Shown here one piece after another: positions 9,537-19,081 of a DNA stretch of 64,000 bases. This stretch comes from Methyloceanibacter stevinii (GTDB lineage: Bacteria; Pseudomonadota; Alphaproteobacteria; Rhizobiales; Methyloligellaceae), in assembly GCF_001723355.1 (NCBI RefSeq), contig NZ_LPWE01000010.1:62001-126000 (forward strand), in the 5' to 3' direction. Every line of letters starts with the position of its first letter. Position 1 is the first letter of the stretch. Under the pieces are notes generated by a model. The model made no database searches. It worked only from the letters and a program-made list of their open reading frames with translations, and was not told where the DNA came from. A program made the position numbers and the translations under genes.

Positions 9537-10517
9537 TTACTGGCGGAAGTTGTCCATGACTTGGATGCCGGCCGGTCCGAGAATGACGACGAACAGCACC
9601 GGCAGGAAGAACACGATCATGGGCACGGTGAGCATCGGCGGCAAAGCCGCGGCCTTCTTTTCGGCTAGAGACATGCGCATGTCCCGGCTTTCTTGCGCCA
9701 GAACGCGCAAGGCCTCGCTCACGGCCGTTCCGTATCGTTCCGCTTGGATCAGGCTCGTACCGACGGCCCTCACGGCCGCAAGTCCCGTGCGCTTGCCAAG
9801 GTTCTCATAGGCAAGGCGCCGCTCCGGCAGATAGGACAGCTCGGCCGTGGTGAGGCTGAACTCCTCGGCCAGTTCGATGGAGCGCGGGCCGATTCTCGCC
9901 TGCACCTTGTTCATGGCCGCTTCCACCGACATGCCGGCCTGAACGCAGATCAGCAGCAGATCCAGCGAATCCGGGAAAACGCTCGTGATGGATTTCTGCC
10001 GGCGCTGAATCAGGTTGCTGATGAAGATGTCCGGGAAATAGAAGCCCAGATACGCCCCGCCGATCGAGATTCCCAACCGCGCCATCATGGGCAGACCGAA
10101 GTCGTTCACAAAGAACAGATAGGCGAACGCGACCGAGAAGCCGGCGAAGGGCAACGCTGCCCGGAAGAATAGGAACGCGACGACCGGCGCTTGACCGCGA
10201 AAGCCGGCCATCTTCAAACGGTCCCGCGTCGAGTCCGTTTCGAGCGCCTTGCTGAGATTGAGGTTCTCCACGACCTGCTTCATGAAGCTCTTCGGTTCGC
10301 GGCGCAGCCTGGCTTGACGGCTCTCGTCGGCCATCGCCGCCACGCGCTCGGCCCGAAGCTTGTCGCGCTCGCTTGAGACATACTTCATGCGCGCGCCGAA
10401 TCGGTCCCCGGCAAAGTACGGCATGATCAGCGAGGCAACCGTTGCAAAAGCCGCGATCGCGGTAAGGAGCACCACGACAGCCTTCGGGTCGGTCACGAAA
10501 TCCATAATAATCGACAT
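9537..10517 (-). CDS. tadC: TadC, type II secretion F-like inner-membrane protein
   Basis: Inner-membrane platform protein of the Tad pilus, 326 residues from the ATG at 10517 (MSIIMDFV). The frame continues upstream without homology. A first helix lies near residues 13-35. The T2SSF domain begins around SVFPDSLDLLLICVQAGMS, and the C-terminal hydrophobic segment is TVPMIVFFLPVLFVVILGP. The gene follows tadB by 14 bases and is the last gene of the - strand cpa/tad operon. Confidence 0.93.
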   Translation of the reverse strand: MSIIMDFVTDPKAVVVLLTAIAAFATVASLIMPYFAGDRFGARMKYVSSERDKLRAERVAAMADESRQARLRREPKSFMKQVVENLNLSKALETDSTRDRLKMAGFRGQAPVVAFLFFRAALPFAGFSVAFAYLFFVNDFGLPMMARLGISIGGAYLGFYFPDIFISNLIQRRQKSITSVFPDSLDLLLICVQAGMSVEAAMNKVQARIGPRSIELAEEFSLTTAELSYLPERRLAYENLGKRTGLAAVRAVGTSLIQAERYGTAVSEALRVLAQESRDMRMSLAEKKAAALPPMLTVPMIVFFLPVLFVVILGPAGIQVMDNFRQ

Positions 10518-10531
10518 GGCTTGTCCGTTCG

Positions 10532-11524
10532 TCAGATCTCGAAGTTGATCATCTTGCGCATGACCAGAATGCCGATGAGCATCCACACAACCGCCGCGAT
10601 CAGCATGACTTGTCCCATCTTCCGGGTCCAAAGCAGGGAGATGTAGTCAGGCGAAATGAAATAGACAGCCGCCATCACGAGAGGCGGCAGAGCGCCGATG
10701 ATCATGGCGGACGCCTTGGCCTCTGCACTGAGCGCCTTGACCTTGGCCTGCATCTTGTAGCGGTCCCGCAGCACACGCGACAGATTCGACAGGGCCTCGG
10801 CAAGGTTGCCGCCGGTCTGCGACTGGATGGCGATGACGATCGAGAAGAAGCTCACCTCTTGGAGCGGCACGCGCTCATGCAGGCGGTTCGACGCGCGCGG
10901 CAACGGAATACCGATACGTTGCTGTTCCACAAGCTCCACGAACTCGCTGCGCACCGGTTCGGGCGATTCCGATGCGATCACCTCCATGCAGTCCGTCAGC
11001 GGAAGACCGGACCGGATGCCGCGCACGATGATGTCGATCGCATTGGCGAACTCGGTCAAGAACTTGGCCTGGCGCGAGCGGATACGGCGGGACAGCAGCC
11101 AGCGCGGCAAGCCGATCCCGCAGACCACCATGCCGAGCAGCGACACGATCGGCGAAAGTCCGGACAGGAGAAAGACCAGCCCACCGAGAAGCGCCATGAT
11201 TGCGCAGAAGATGTAATAGACCCGAGGCTTGACGTTCAGACCGGCCTGCATGAGCCGCACCCGCAGCGAGGGCCGCTTTTGCTTCTTCTGCTTGGCTTCA
11301 ATGTCCTTGAGCGTGTCCTGAACCTGCCGGCGCCGGGTTTGCAGCTGCTGCGGCACGGCGGCCCGTTGACGCAGCGATGTCTGTCCTTTGGCAGCGACTT
11401 CGAAGCGCTTGTCGACATTGCGTTCGCCGCTGAGGTACGGCATCACCAAAACATAGACCACGCCGCCGACGGCGAGCGCGGCCAGAGCGATGGCGGCGAA
11501 CTGAATGAGCTCAGGCGGTAACAA
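10532..11524 (-). CDS. tadB: TadB, type II secretion F-like inner-membrane protein
   Basis: Paralogous partner of TadC in the pilus inner-membrane platform, 330 residues. There is one N-terminal helix, a basic cytoplasmic stretch rich in Lys/Arg/Gln, two central helices (VYYIFCAIMALLGGLVFLL), a T2SSF domain starting at EFANAIDIIVRGIRSGLP, and two C-terminal helices. The start overlaps the end of cpaF by 14 bases, indicating coupled translation. Confidence 0.93.
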   Translation of the reverse strand: MLPPELIQFAAIALAALAVGGVVYVLVMPYLSGERNVDKRFEVAAKGQTSLRQRAAVPQQLQTRRRQVQDTLKDIEAKQKKQKRPSLRVRLMQAGLNVKPRVYYIFCAIMALLGGLVFLLSGLSPIVSLLGMVVCGIGLPRWLLSRRIRSRQAKFLTEFANAIDIIVRGIRSGLPLTDCMEVIASESPEPVRSEFVELVEQQRIGIPLPRASNRLHERVPLQEVSFFSIVIAIQSQTGGNLAEALSNLSRVLRDRYKMQAKVKALSAEAKASAMIIGALPPLVMAAVYFISPDYISLLWTRKMGQVMLIAAVVWMLIGILVMRKMINFEI

Positions 11525-13046
11525 ACTTCTCTCCCAGCGGACGGCCGTTCTCGTCGGCGACTTCGGCCGAAGCTAAACACTCTGTTAGGCGCTGATGCTC
11601 GCCGAAATAGACGGCCTTGTCGTAGAACATCGGGCGCGCGATTCCGGTCGAGCGGTGACGCCCGACAATGCGGCCGTTGGCGTCCTCGCCCATGAGGTCG
11701 TAGACGAACAGGTCCTGGAGAGTGACCACGTCGCCCTCAAGACCGACGACTTCGGTGATGTGCGTGATCTTGCGGCTGCCGTCACGCATCCGCGAGGCCT
11801 GCACAATAATGTCGATCGACGACGTGATCATTTCGCGAATGGTTCTGGCCGGGAGGTTGAACCCGCCCATGAGGATCATGCTCTCCAAACGGCTCAGGCA
11901 TTCGCGTGGACTGTTGGAGTGCAACGTGCCCATCGAGCCGTCATGACCCGTGTTCATGGCCTGGAGCAAATCGAAGGATTCCGGGCCGCGCACCTCGCCG
12001 ACGACGATGCGGTCGGGGCGCATGCGAAGGCAGTTCTTGACGAGATCGCGCATCGTGACCTCGCCCTCTCCTTCCAGGTTAGGTGGGCGTGTCTCGAGCC
12101 GGACCACGTGCGGCTGCTGCAATTGAAGCTCCGCCGAGTCTTCGCAGGTGATGACGCGCTCGTCCCGATCGATATAGGCGGTGAGGCAGTTGAGTAGCGT
12201 TGTCTTACCGGAGCCCGTGCCGCCGGAGATGACGACGTTGCAGCGCACCCGCCCGATAATCGATAGAAGCGTCTGGCCTTCTGGACTGATCGAGCCAAAC
12301 CGCGCCAGTTGGTCGAGGGTCAGCCGGTCCTTCTTGAACTTGCGGATGGTCAGGGTAGGACCATCGATCGCCAGTGGCGGCGCAATCACATTCACGCGAC
12401 TACCGTCGGGCAGTCGCGCGTCGCAGATCGGGCTGGACTCGTCGACGCGTCGGCCGACCTGGCTGACGATCCGCTGACAGATGTTCATGAGCTGCGCGTT
12501 GCTGGCAAAGCGGACAGACGCTGCCTCGACCTTGCCGCTCACTTCGATGTAGGTGGTCTCCGCGCCGTTGACCATGATGTCGGCAATGTCGTCGCGGATA
12601 AGCAGAGGCTCAAGCGGGCCATAGCCGAGCACATCATTGCAGATGTCCTGGAGCAGTTCTTCCTGCTCGGCGATGGACATGACGACATTCTTGATCGCCA
12701 CGATCTCGCTGACGATGTCGCGGATCTCCTCACGGGCCGCCTCGGCGTCCAGCTTTCCGAGTTGGGTAAGATCGATCGTATCGATCAGCGCGTTGAAGAC
12801 CGTCGTCTTGACGTCGTAGTACTCCTCGGAGCGCTTGGACTCCGGCGCCTTGCGCGGCGCCGGCACGGCCTCCACGGGCACCTTCTGGGCCGGCGCTGCA
12901 GGGGGAGGCGCTTCACTCCGCTCGGTTGGCGAAGGGGGGACGTCGGGCGCGGCCACTGGTGGCGCCTTGGGAACCGCGGTGGGTCCCTGCTGGGGCGCTG
13001 GCGTGGAGCTGACCTGTGCCCCGGTGCTGTTTCTCTTTCCAAACAT
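11511..13046 (-). CDS. cpaF: CpaF/TadA pilus assembly ATPase
   Basis: Cytoplasmic secretion ATPase (VirB11/GspE superfamily) that drives assembly of the Flp/Tad pilus, 511 residues. A Pro/Ala-rich leader occupies roughly residues 15-75. The helical N-terminal domain comes next, followed by the ATPase core with Walker [10 protein letters not shown] near residue 276, the Asp box [13 protein letters not shown], Walker B region [12 protein letters not shown] and the His box [14 protein letters not shown]. It lies between cpaE and tadB as in Caulobacter and rhizobia. Confidence 0.95.
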   Translation of the reverse strand: MFGKRNSTGAQVSSTPAPQQGPTAVPKAPPVAAPDVPPSPTERSEAPPPAAPAQKVPVEAVPAPRKAPESKRSEEYYDVKTTVFNALIDTIDLTQLGKLDAEAAREEIRDIVSEIVAIKNVVMSIAEQEELLQDICNDVLGYGPLEPLLIRDDIADIMVNGAETTYIEVSGKVEAASVRFASNAQLMNICQRIVSQVGRRVDESSPICDARLPDGSRVNVIAPPLAIDGPTLTIRKFKKDRLTLDQLARFGSISPEGQTLLSIIGRVRCNVVISGGTGSGKTTLLNCLTAYIDRDERVITCEDSAELQLQQPHVVRLETRPPNLEGEGEVTMRDLVKNCLRMRPDRIVVGEVRGPESFDLLQAMNTGHDGSMGTLHSNSPRECLSRLESMILMGGFNLPARTIREMITSSIDIIVQASRMRDGSRKITHITEVVGLEGDVVTLQDLFVYDLMGEDANGRIVGRHRSTGIARPMFYDKAVYFGEHQRLTECLASAEVADENGRPLGEKFVTA

Positions 13047-13055
13047 GGATACGTA

Positions 13056-14340
13056 CTAGCTGCGCGCTTTCTTGAGGTTGAGCCGCTCGAGCAGCGGCGC
13101 GAGAAGCGATGAGCCTTCGTTCTTGTGCTCGACCCGGTTCGTCAGAAGGTTCGCAAGGCTCCGGACGCGTCCGCCGCCTTCGCCTTCTCGGCGACTTCCT
13201 CGATCATTTGACCGTTGTTCGCAGCCGTGCCGAAGAGCTGGGCGTCGAATTCGATGACCACGCGCGGCTCGAGCTCAATGGCATGGCCGAAATCCTTGAC
13301 CGGAATCTCGGGGCGCTTGGGCACACCGACCTGGTTGAGCACGAGCATCGGCGGCCGGTCGTTCGGCCGGGCGGCTTTGAGCTGGTCGGCGAGATTCTTG
13401 GTGTTCCGCAGGCTTGCCAGATCAGGCATCGCGGTCATCACCACATGGTCCGCCTTCAGAACCACGTCCTTCGCCCAAGCCGTCCACATATGCGGGACGT
13501 CGATCGCGACCCACGGCACGCTCTCACGGACAATGTCGAGCACGGATTCGCAGGCGTTCGCATCGATGTCATAAGGCCGGTCGAGCGCGATGGGGGCCGC
13601 AAAAAGACTCAGGTGTTCCGAGCACCGCGACAGCAAACGATCCAGAAGAACCTCGTCCAGGCGTTCCGGCGCGGACAAGGCGTCGCCAATCCCTTGGAGC
13701 GGGTCTTGGTTGAAGTCGAGCCCGGCCGTGCCGAAGGGAAGATCCATGTCGGCGATGACGACATCGCTTTCCAATGCGCCCGCGATGGCAAACGCGGTGT
13801 TGTGGCAAACGGTGCTGGACCCGGCGCCGCCCTTCGTGCCGACGAAAGCAATGGACTGTCCGACCGGCCCGGTCGACGGATCCGTATAGATCGAAGAGAT
13901 GCTTTCGATTAGCTGCGCGCGCCCGTGGGCGCAACGACGTACTCGCTCACACCACGGCGCAGGAGCTCGCGGTAGAGCACCACGTCGTTGACATGTCCGA
14001 CCGCAATCACCTTGGTGCCCGCGTCGCAGACTTCCGCGAGACGCTCCAGATCGGCAAGCATCTCGGTCCTGTCCAAGAGAGACTCGATGACGATGAGATT
14101 GGGGGTGGACGCGTCGCGGTAGAACGCGACCGCCGCTTCGACGCCTCCCATCTGCACCGTGACGTGCGCTTTGGACAGGCGCCGATCTTCCGACGCCTTC
14201 TGAATGACAGAAGCGGTGTCCTGATCCTCGCAGAACGCTTGGATATTGACCCGTGGAATCGGACGCGCGCGCGGCTCTTCAGGCAGGTCCTGCGTGGACT
14301 GCGGTGCTGATTCCAGGGAATAGGCGACGTTGCTCGACAT
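13056..14340 (-). CDS. cpaE: CpaE/TadZ pilus localisation ATPase, frameshifted twice
   Basis: MinD/ParA-like protein that positions Tad pilus assembly. An atypical response-regulator receiver domain comes first (VNIQAFCEDQDTASVIQKA... LIVIESLLD). The ATPase domain follows, with a deviant P-loop GTKGGAGSSTV. It is split over three frames. A base is missing near 13915 in a GCGCGC run just before QLIESISSIYTDP, and another near 13160. After the second break the protein continues LANLLTNRVEHKN and ends KKARS at the TAG complementary to 13056-13058. Total length is about 427 residues. The gene is three bases downstream of cpaD. Confidence 0.88.
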
Positions 14341-14343
14341 TCG

Positions 14344-15100
14344 TTAGTTTCCTACGCCGGATTCACTCGTGAGCGCGCGCTCAGGCAAAGGCTGATTCTG
14401 AGGAGCCCACTTGGCGCCCGTCGGATCGCCCTTCACGTATTTTCTCCAGACCGTGTCGCGCCGTTCGCCCGGACGCGGGGCCTCCGGCCTCGGCGAGAGA
14501 AGGTCCTGCGGGTCGGCGATCATGGCCGCCAGGTTCTTCTGTGTGGCGCAGCCCATATTCGGCGAGGGCAGATTGGCGGGATTTCGTGCAAGGTTCTCCG
14601 ACCAATCAGGCAATCAGGTCCCTTCGCGCGGAATTCCATGTAGGACAGGCGCACCGGTGCCGAAGGGTCGCCATTCGCATAGTAGGGCTCCACGCGGACA
14701 TCCCGCGGGCTGATGCCGCTTCGGCGCATGGCGTGGCGAACATCACCGTAAACGCGCTTGGCTTCGGCCTGATTGCCGCTGCCAGAAGGCGTCCGCACGA
14801 TCAGACCGCCCGTTCCGCTTTCGTGGTAGTTGGCGAGATAGCCGTACAGCCGGTTCCACTGCGTGCCGCTTAGGCACGCGTCCCGCGCGGCGCGGCGATA
14901 TCCAGCATCGCCTCGCCCTCTCCGACTTGGATCGGATGGCGCTGCGTGGGATCGGACAAGGTGAACGGCGCCTGCATGCGCGGACCTTGCGCGCACCCGG
15001 CGACCGAGAGCGTCATTGTGGGCGCTGCCACCATGACGGCCGCGAGCAGAGCGAGCTTTGGTCGAGCAAAGCCCGTGAGACCTTGAGCGGTAGACTTCAT
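14344..15100 (-). CDS. cpaD: CpaD pilus biogenesis lipoprotein, frameshifted twice
   Basis: Outer-membrane-associated lipoprotein of the Tad secretin complex, about 251 residues after joining frames. The signal peptide has a cysteine in a lipobox-like SVAGC near residue 36. The family core is clear: WNRLYGYLANYHESGTG, then VRVEPYYANGDPSAPVRLSY, then the characteristic NLARNPANLPSPNMGCATQ and NLAAMIADPQDLLSPR. Breaks lie near 14888 and 14608, each fitting one lost base. The gene sits between cpaC and cpaE. Confidence 0.85.
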
Positions 15101-15118
15101 CTGACTTTCCTCTTCCCT

Positions 15119-16714
15119 CTACTCGACGATGAATCCGACGTCGCCTGCGTAGTCACCGACAGGCGCGCGTTCGGGATCACGTCCGTAAATCCGATTCATT
15201 TGGCCAAGGAGATCGCTGTTCACGTCCGATGCCCAGGCAAAGCCGTCGTCGGGCCGCGCCAGCTGCTGGCGGGCGGCCGGCTTGACCACATAGGGCGTAA
15301 CCAGAACGACGAGTTCCGTTTCCTTCGACTGGAAGTCGCGGCTGCGGAACAGCGTCCCCAGGACGGGCAGGCTTTTCAGGCCGGGGTACCCGCTGATGGC
15401 TTGCCGCGACTGGTCCGACAGCAATCCAGCGATCACGATCGAACCACCGCTCGGCAGTTCGACGGCGGTCTCGGCGCGGCGGACCTTCAGGGCCGGGATC
15501 GAGATGTTTCTCAGGACGACCGCGCCTTCGGTGGACAGTTCGCTGACTTCCGTCGAAATCTTCAGGCTGATCAGCCCCTCGGACATCACGACCGGGGTGA
15601 AGGACAGGCCGATACCGAACTTCTTGAACTCGACGGTGATCTGATCGAGCTGCTGTGCGACCGGGATCGGGAACTCACCGCCGGCGAGGAAGTTCGCCGT
15701 CTCTCCGGAGATCGCGGTGAGGTTCGGCTCTGCAAGCGTACGGATCAGGCCGTTCTGGTCGAGCGCGCGCAGGACGGCGTCGACCTGGCTCGTCCCTGAC
15801 TGCCACCCCGCGCCTGCAAGCGCGGCACCGGGCGACTGTCGACGAGATTGGGCAGACCGCCGGCGCGAGCAACCCGCCCGCGGCGCGCCCACGGCACCGT
15901 TGATGGGGTACGGCAAGGCGGAGAGCGCGGCGAAACCGAAATTGCCGGAATTAACGATGGCAGCCAGATCCACGCCAAGCTGCTTGACGACGTTCCGCTC
16001 CATTTCGACCACGGAGACTTTGAGAAGGACCTGCTCGCGGCCTTCGACGGTGATCATGTTGATCACCCGGCTGGACCCTTGGTTGCCGCCGGAGCTGCCA
16101 CCACCGCTGCTGTTGTTGATCGTAACCGCGGCACCGCCGCCACCAGCCGTCGTGCTGGTCGGCGCAGCGCCGGAATCCAGGAAGCTGTTCACGATCTCGC
16201 TCGCGCGTGTCGCGTCGATCGGCGTGGGAACGCTGCCGGTCAGGACCACGTTCTGACCAACGGTCTCGACATGGACGCGTGAGCCGGGGACCAAGCGCGC
16301 GATCAGGTTCTCGAGGGCGCCGAGGTCCCGCTCGATGGTGACCTCGAGCACGGCGACCTGACCGCCATTGTTGTCGATGAAGAGAATGTTGGCTTCGCCG
16401 AGATTCTTGCCGATGAGATAGGCGCGGGTGGCGCTCTGCATTACCGCGTCAATCTGCTCGGGATTGGACACCATGACCTCGCGCACAGGACGCGGCAACT
16501 CGACAATCATCGACTTGTTGAGGCCGAGCTTGATCTGGCGGACCTGGCCGTCTCCGACGCGCAGGAGCGATTGGTGATAGGACTGAGCGTAGCCTGTTTG
16601 CGGCGCCATCGTCATCGCGGCCGCAGCGAGAACCGCCGCGATCGCGGCCGGCAGGAACAGGGCAGCAAAGAGAGAGCGACGCATCCGTTTGCCTTTTTTT
16701 GTTGTATTCGTCAT
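15119..16714 (-). CDS. cpaC: CpaC/RcpA secretin of the Tad pilus, with a scrambled internal stretch
   Basis: Outer-membrane secretin channel, 531 residues as read. A signal peptide is followed by the pilus N-terminal domain (VELPRPVREVMVSNPEQID), a BON-like segment, a Gly/Ser-rich linker and the secretin domain (LAEPNLTAISGETANFLAGGEFPIP... GLSFTPVV). Roughly 15795-15870 is read in the wrong frame. The neighbouring frame gives GGLPNLVDSRPV, so two offsetting indels are likely. ATG at 16684 is an alternative start closer to the signal peptide. Codons between cpaB and cpaD are otherwise continuous. Confidence 0.9.
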   Translation of the reverse strand: MTNTTKKGKRMRRSLFAALFLPAAIAAVLAAAAMTMAPQTGYAQSYHQSLLRVGDGQVRQIKLGLNKSMIVELPRPVREVMVSNPEQIDAVMQSATRAYLIGKNLGEANILFIDNNGGQVAVLEVTIERDLGALENLIARLVPGSRVHVETVGQNVVLTGSVPTPIDATRASEIVNSFLDSGAAPTSTTAGGGGAAVTINNSSGGGSSGGNQGSSRVINMITVEGREQVLLKVSVVEMERNVVKQLGVDLAAIVNSGNFGFAALSALPYPINGAVGAPRAGCSRRRSAQSRRQSPGAALAGAGWQSGTSQVDAVLRALDQNGLIRTLAEPNLTAISGETANFLAGGEFPIPVAQQLDQITVEFKKFGIGLSFTPVVMSEGLISLKISTEVSELSTEGAVVLRNISIPALKVRRAETAVELPSGGSIVIAGLLSDQSRQAISGYPGLKSLPVLGTLFRSRDFQSKETELVVLVTPYVVKPAARQQLARPDDGFAWASDVNSDLLGQMNRIYGRDPERAPVGDYAGDVGFIVE

Positions 16715-16722
16715 GCGCTTTC

Positions 16723-17511
16723 TCAGTTGATCCCGAAGGCGCGCGACGGCACGCCGTATTTCAAAAGCTTCACTGTGCTTGAACCGTCGTCGCCAATCGG
16801 CGCCGCGGACTCTCCGTTCGTCTGCGCGTCGGCAAGACTGCGCAGCGACAGGGAGATCTCCCCTATCGACTGCGCGAGCATCAGCACCTCCGCTTGACGC
16901 GGAGAAAGTTCGAGCGTGGCCGTCTTTCCAGAGACGGACTTCTCACCATCGTTGTTTTCCAGGGCCTGGCCGATGGCGAGCACGCGAACGTTGCGGAGAA
17001 TGGCCTCGCTGACCATCTGGTCCTTCCGGCCGACTTGCTGCTTGTGCGATAGGATCACGTCCACCCGGTCGTTCGGCAGGATGAAGCCGCCGGCGGCTGT
17101 TTCCTCTTGGATCGGCGTCGACACCGCCCGCATGCCGCGCGGCAGAATGGCGGCCATGACGCCGCCTTCGGAAATCTTGATGAGCTTTTGATCTTTGATG
17201 GGTTCGCCCGCGATGAAGGGCGCGCGCGCGACGGCGCCGGAAAGCTCCGATGGCGCGTCTGGCTGCGATTCCCGCGTGATCAGTCCCGGCGTCACGCCCT
17301 CGACCGGCCATTGCTGCCATTTGAAGTCGGCTGCATCCACGCTGTCGCCGAGGTTGATGTCCTTGGACGCAACGAGCACATCCGTGGCGCCCACGGTCTT
17401 CTCGACCTCCTGCACCTCGGGAGGCCGGGAAACGATGGAGTTGGCCATCCACGCCGCGGCGATTGCTGCAGTCGCGGCAATCACCAGAACGACGGCCCTT
17501 CCCTTTTTCAT
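16723..17511 (-). CDS. cpaB: CpaB/RcpC Flp pilus assembly protein
   Basis: Periplasmic, membrane-anchored Tad pilus protein, 262 residues. One N-terminal helix (VVLVIAATAAIAAAWMANSIV) is followed by a SAF/beta-clip domain (DVLVASKDINLGDSVDAADF... GEPIKDQKL) and the RcpC region (GMRAVSTPIQEETAAGGFILPNDRVDVIL). It starts eight bases upstream of cpaC, so the two are co-transcribed. The 253 bases between it and cpaA contain no pilin gene. Confidence 0.92.
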   Translation of the reverse strand: MKKGRAVVLVIAATAAIAAAWMANSIVSRPPEVQEVEKTVGATDVLVASKDINLGDSVDAADFKWQQWPVEGVTPGLITRESQPDAPSELSGAVARAPFIAGEPIKDQKLIKISEGGVMAAILPRGMRAVSTPIQEETAAGGFILPNDRVDVILSHKQQVGRKDQMVSEAILRNVRVLAIGQALENNDGEKSVSGKTATLELSPRQAEVLMLAQSIGEISLSLRSLADAQTNGESAAPIGDDGSSTVKLLKYGVPSRAFGIN

Positions 17512-17764
17512 TGTCAGCCCTTCCCCTTCGGCGCTTTGAACATCGCGCCAGTTAAGGCCGACTGTGCCGCATCAAACCTCAACGCGAAGTTAATGCCTGT
17601 GCCAAATTGGGCGCAGAACCCTTGGGTTTGGGCGCCGTGGTGGTGCCAGGGTCGAGGCCTGAGTGGGACCAAAATAGAAGCCCGGCCACGCGGCATCGCG
17701 GCGCCAGAGCCCTGGTGCCGTTAGTTGACGTCGATCGGGAGATGCGTAGGTGCGCTAGGGCGTG

Positions 17765-18271
17765 CTACCCGCCAAACGCGGCCATGAACGCCGTATGGGG
17801 GTAGACCAGAAGGCCGGCGGCAGCGAGAGCGATGCCGTAGGGGACCCCCTCTTTGGAATCGTGCAGCCGCGTGATCCACTGTTGCGAGTACAGCGCCGCC
17901 GGCAGCGGCATGGACCGCATCGCGAGCAAGAACAGCGTCAGAACGCCGCCAAACACAGCGGCATAGATCGCGTAAGCCAAGACGTGCTCGGGCCCCATCC
18001 ATAGGCACGTGGCCGCGAAGAACTTCGCATCGCCGCCGCCGATCCACCCCATAGAGAACATCGCGAAGGTGATCACGAGCGCGCCCATGGCCAGAGCGAC
18101 GCTAAGACCCGCGGTCTCCCAGCCGATGCCGGCCAGCGGGGCCAGCAAGGCAAAACCGGCGATCAAGGCCAGCGAGATCCAGTTGGGCAGCGTCATCGAG
18201 AACAGGTCGTAGGCAGCCGCGAAGGCCATCGCCAACGGAAAGATCGAGATGATGAGTAGGTCGGTTACCAT
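17765..18271 (-). CDS. cpaA: CpaA/TadV prepilin peptidase
   Basis: Polytopic inner-membrane aspartyl protease (A24 family, small type) that processes Flp pilin and TadE/F pseudopilins, 168 residues. The catalytic aspartates are in AYDLFSMTLPNW and in GGGDAKFF. Five to six membrane helices are visible. The frame is open upstream, but the family begins at MVTDLLIISIFPLAMAF, placing the start at 18271. The gene is the first of the - strand cpa series, divergent from the CpaC-like gene at 18479. Confidence 0.88.
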   Translation of the reverse strand: MVTDLLIISIFPLAMAFAAAYDLFSMTLPNWISLALIAGFALLAPLAGIGWETAGLSVALAMGALVITFAMFSMGWIGGGDAKFFAATCLWMGPEHVLAYAIYAAVFGGVLTLFLLAMRSMPLPAALYSQQWITRLHDSKEGVPYGIALAAAGLLVYPHTAFMAAFGG

Positions 18272-18478
18272 GTGCCGTTCTGCCTCTACCGGACGCTTTG
18301 GAGTCTCGCACGAGAACGGGCGGTCCCGTGCAGCGGGGGCAGTCTTGCGGCCAAGGATTAAAGACCGCGTTAACCGAACGGTGGTGAACGAGGTTTGCCA
18401 ATCCTTCACCTTTTGCGGGTGAGATCGCCCTAGACATTCAGTCCTCGTTAGTAGTTGAGCGTAGGGGATAGGAAGCCA

Positions 18479-18988
18479 ATGGCATTCCGCTTTCGCCCAG
18501 GCCGTCAGGCCTGCGGTATCTCAGTAGCCGCGACCATGGCCATAGCCTCCATTCAGCCCGTGTGGGCCTCGGGCATGCACGCCTCGGGTCGGGACATCGA
18601 AGTCCTCATGGACCAAGCGATGATGGTGCGCCTGGAACGTCCCGCCGCGGAAATCGTGATCGGCAATCCCTCGATCGCCGATGTCGCGGTGCAGAGCAGC
18701 AATACGCTCGTTCTAACCGGCAAATCATTCGGCGAGACCAACCTGATCGTGACCGATCGGGACGGGAAGGTTCTCGTGAACCGCCGCATCGTGGTTCAGG
18801 AACCCGATGGGGGCTTCGTCACCGTTTACCGGGGCGTCAGCCGCGAGACCGTTCATTGCGCGCCCAACTGCGAGACGCCGCTCGTCATCGGCGACAACGC
18901 AACCTATTTCGATACGATCGCGAAAGAGGTTCGCGTCAAGCAAGGCATCGGTCAGTCCTCCGCGGAAGGCGAAGCCGGCGGCGAGTAG
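18479..18988 (+). CDS. Stand-alone pilus-formation N-terminal domain protein (CpaC N-domain-like)
   Basis: A 169-residue exported protein. A signal peptide ends near ASIQPVWASG. The following domain matches the N-terminal domain of secretins such as CpaC (MVRLERPAAEIVIGNPSIAD and LVLTGKSFGETNLIVTDRDG). No secretin domain follows. The C-terminal part has three cysteines around VHCAPNCETP. I chose the ATG at 18479 because GGAAG sits at the right distance; a TTG at 18455 is possible. It is divergent from cpaA and probably accessory to the Tad secretin. Confidence 0.82.
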   Translation: MAFRFRPGRQACGISVAATMAIASIQPVWASGMHASGRDIEVLMDQAMMVRLERPAAEIVIGNPSIADVAVQSSNTLVLTGKSFGETNLIVTDRDGKVLVNRRIVVQEPDGGFVTVYRGVSRETVHCAPNCETPLVIGDNATYFDTIAKEVRVKQGIGQSSAEGEAGGE

Positions 18989-19023
18989 CCCGCAACACTC
19001 TTCCCTGCGTCCAAACGCACCGA

Positions 19024-19050
19024 AGCCCGGCGCGATTGACACGCCGGGCT
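19024..19050. terminator. Hairpin between two convergent pilus genes
   Basis: A perfect nine-base inverted repeat AGCCCGGCG/CGCCGGGCT with a nine-base loop lies between the convergent ends of the CpaC-like gene (18988) and the TadG-like gene (19082). There is no T-run on either strand, so termination is inferred from position and stability only. Confidence 0.45.
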
Positions 19051-19081
19051 CCGAGATACCGCACCCTTTGCCGTCTTGAAG

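Noticed and set aside
18350-18385. TTAA-N8-TTAA between cpaA and the CpaC-like gene as a CtrA site.
   Set aside because: The spacer is eight bases rather than the required seven.
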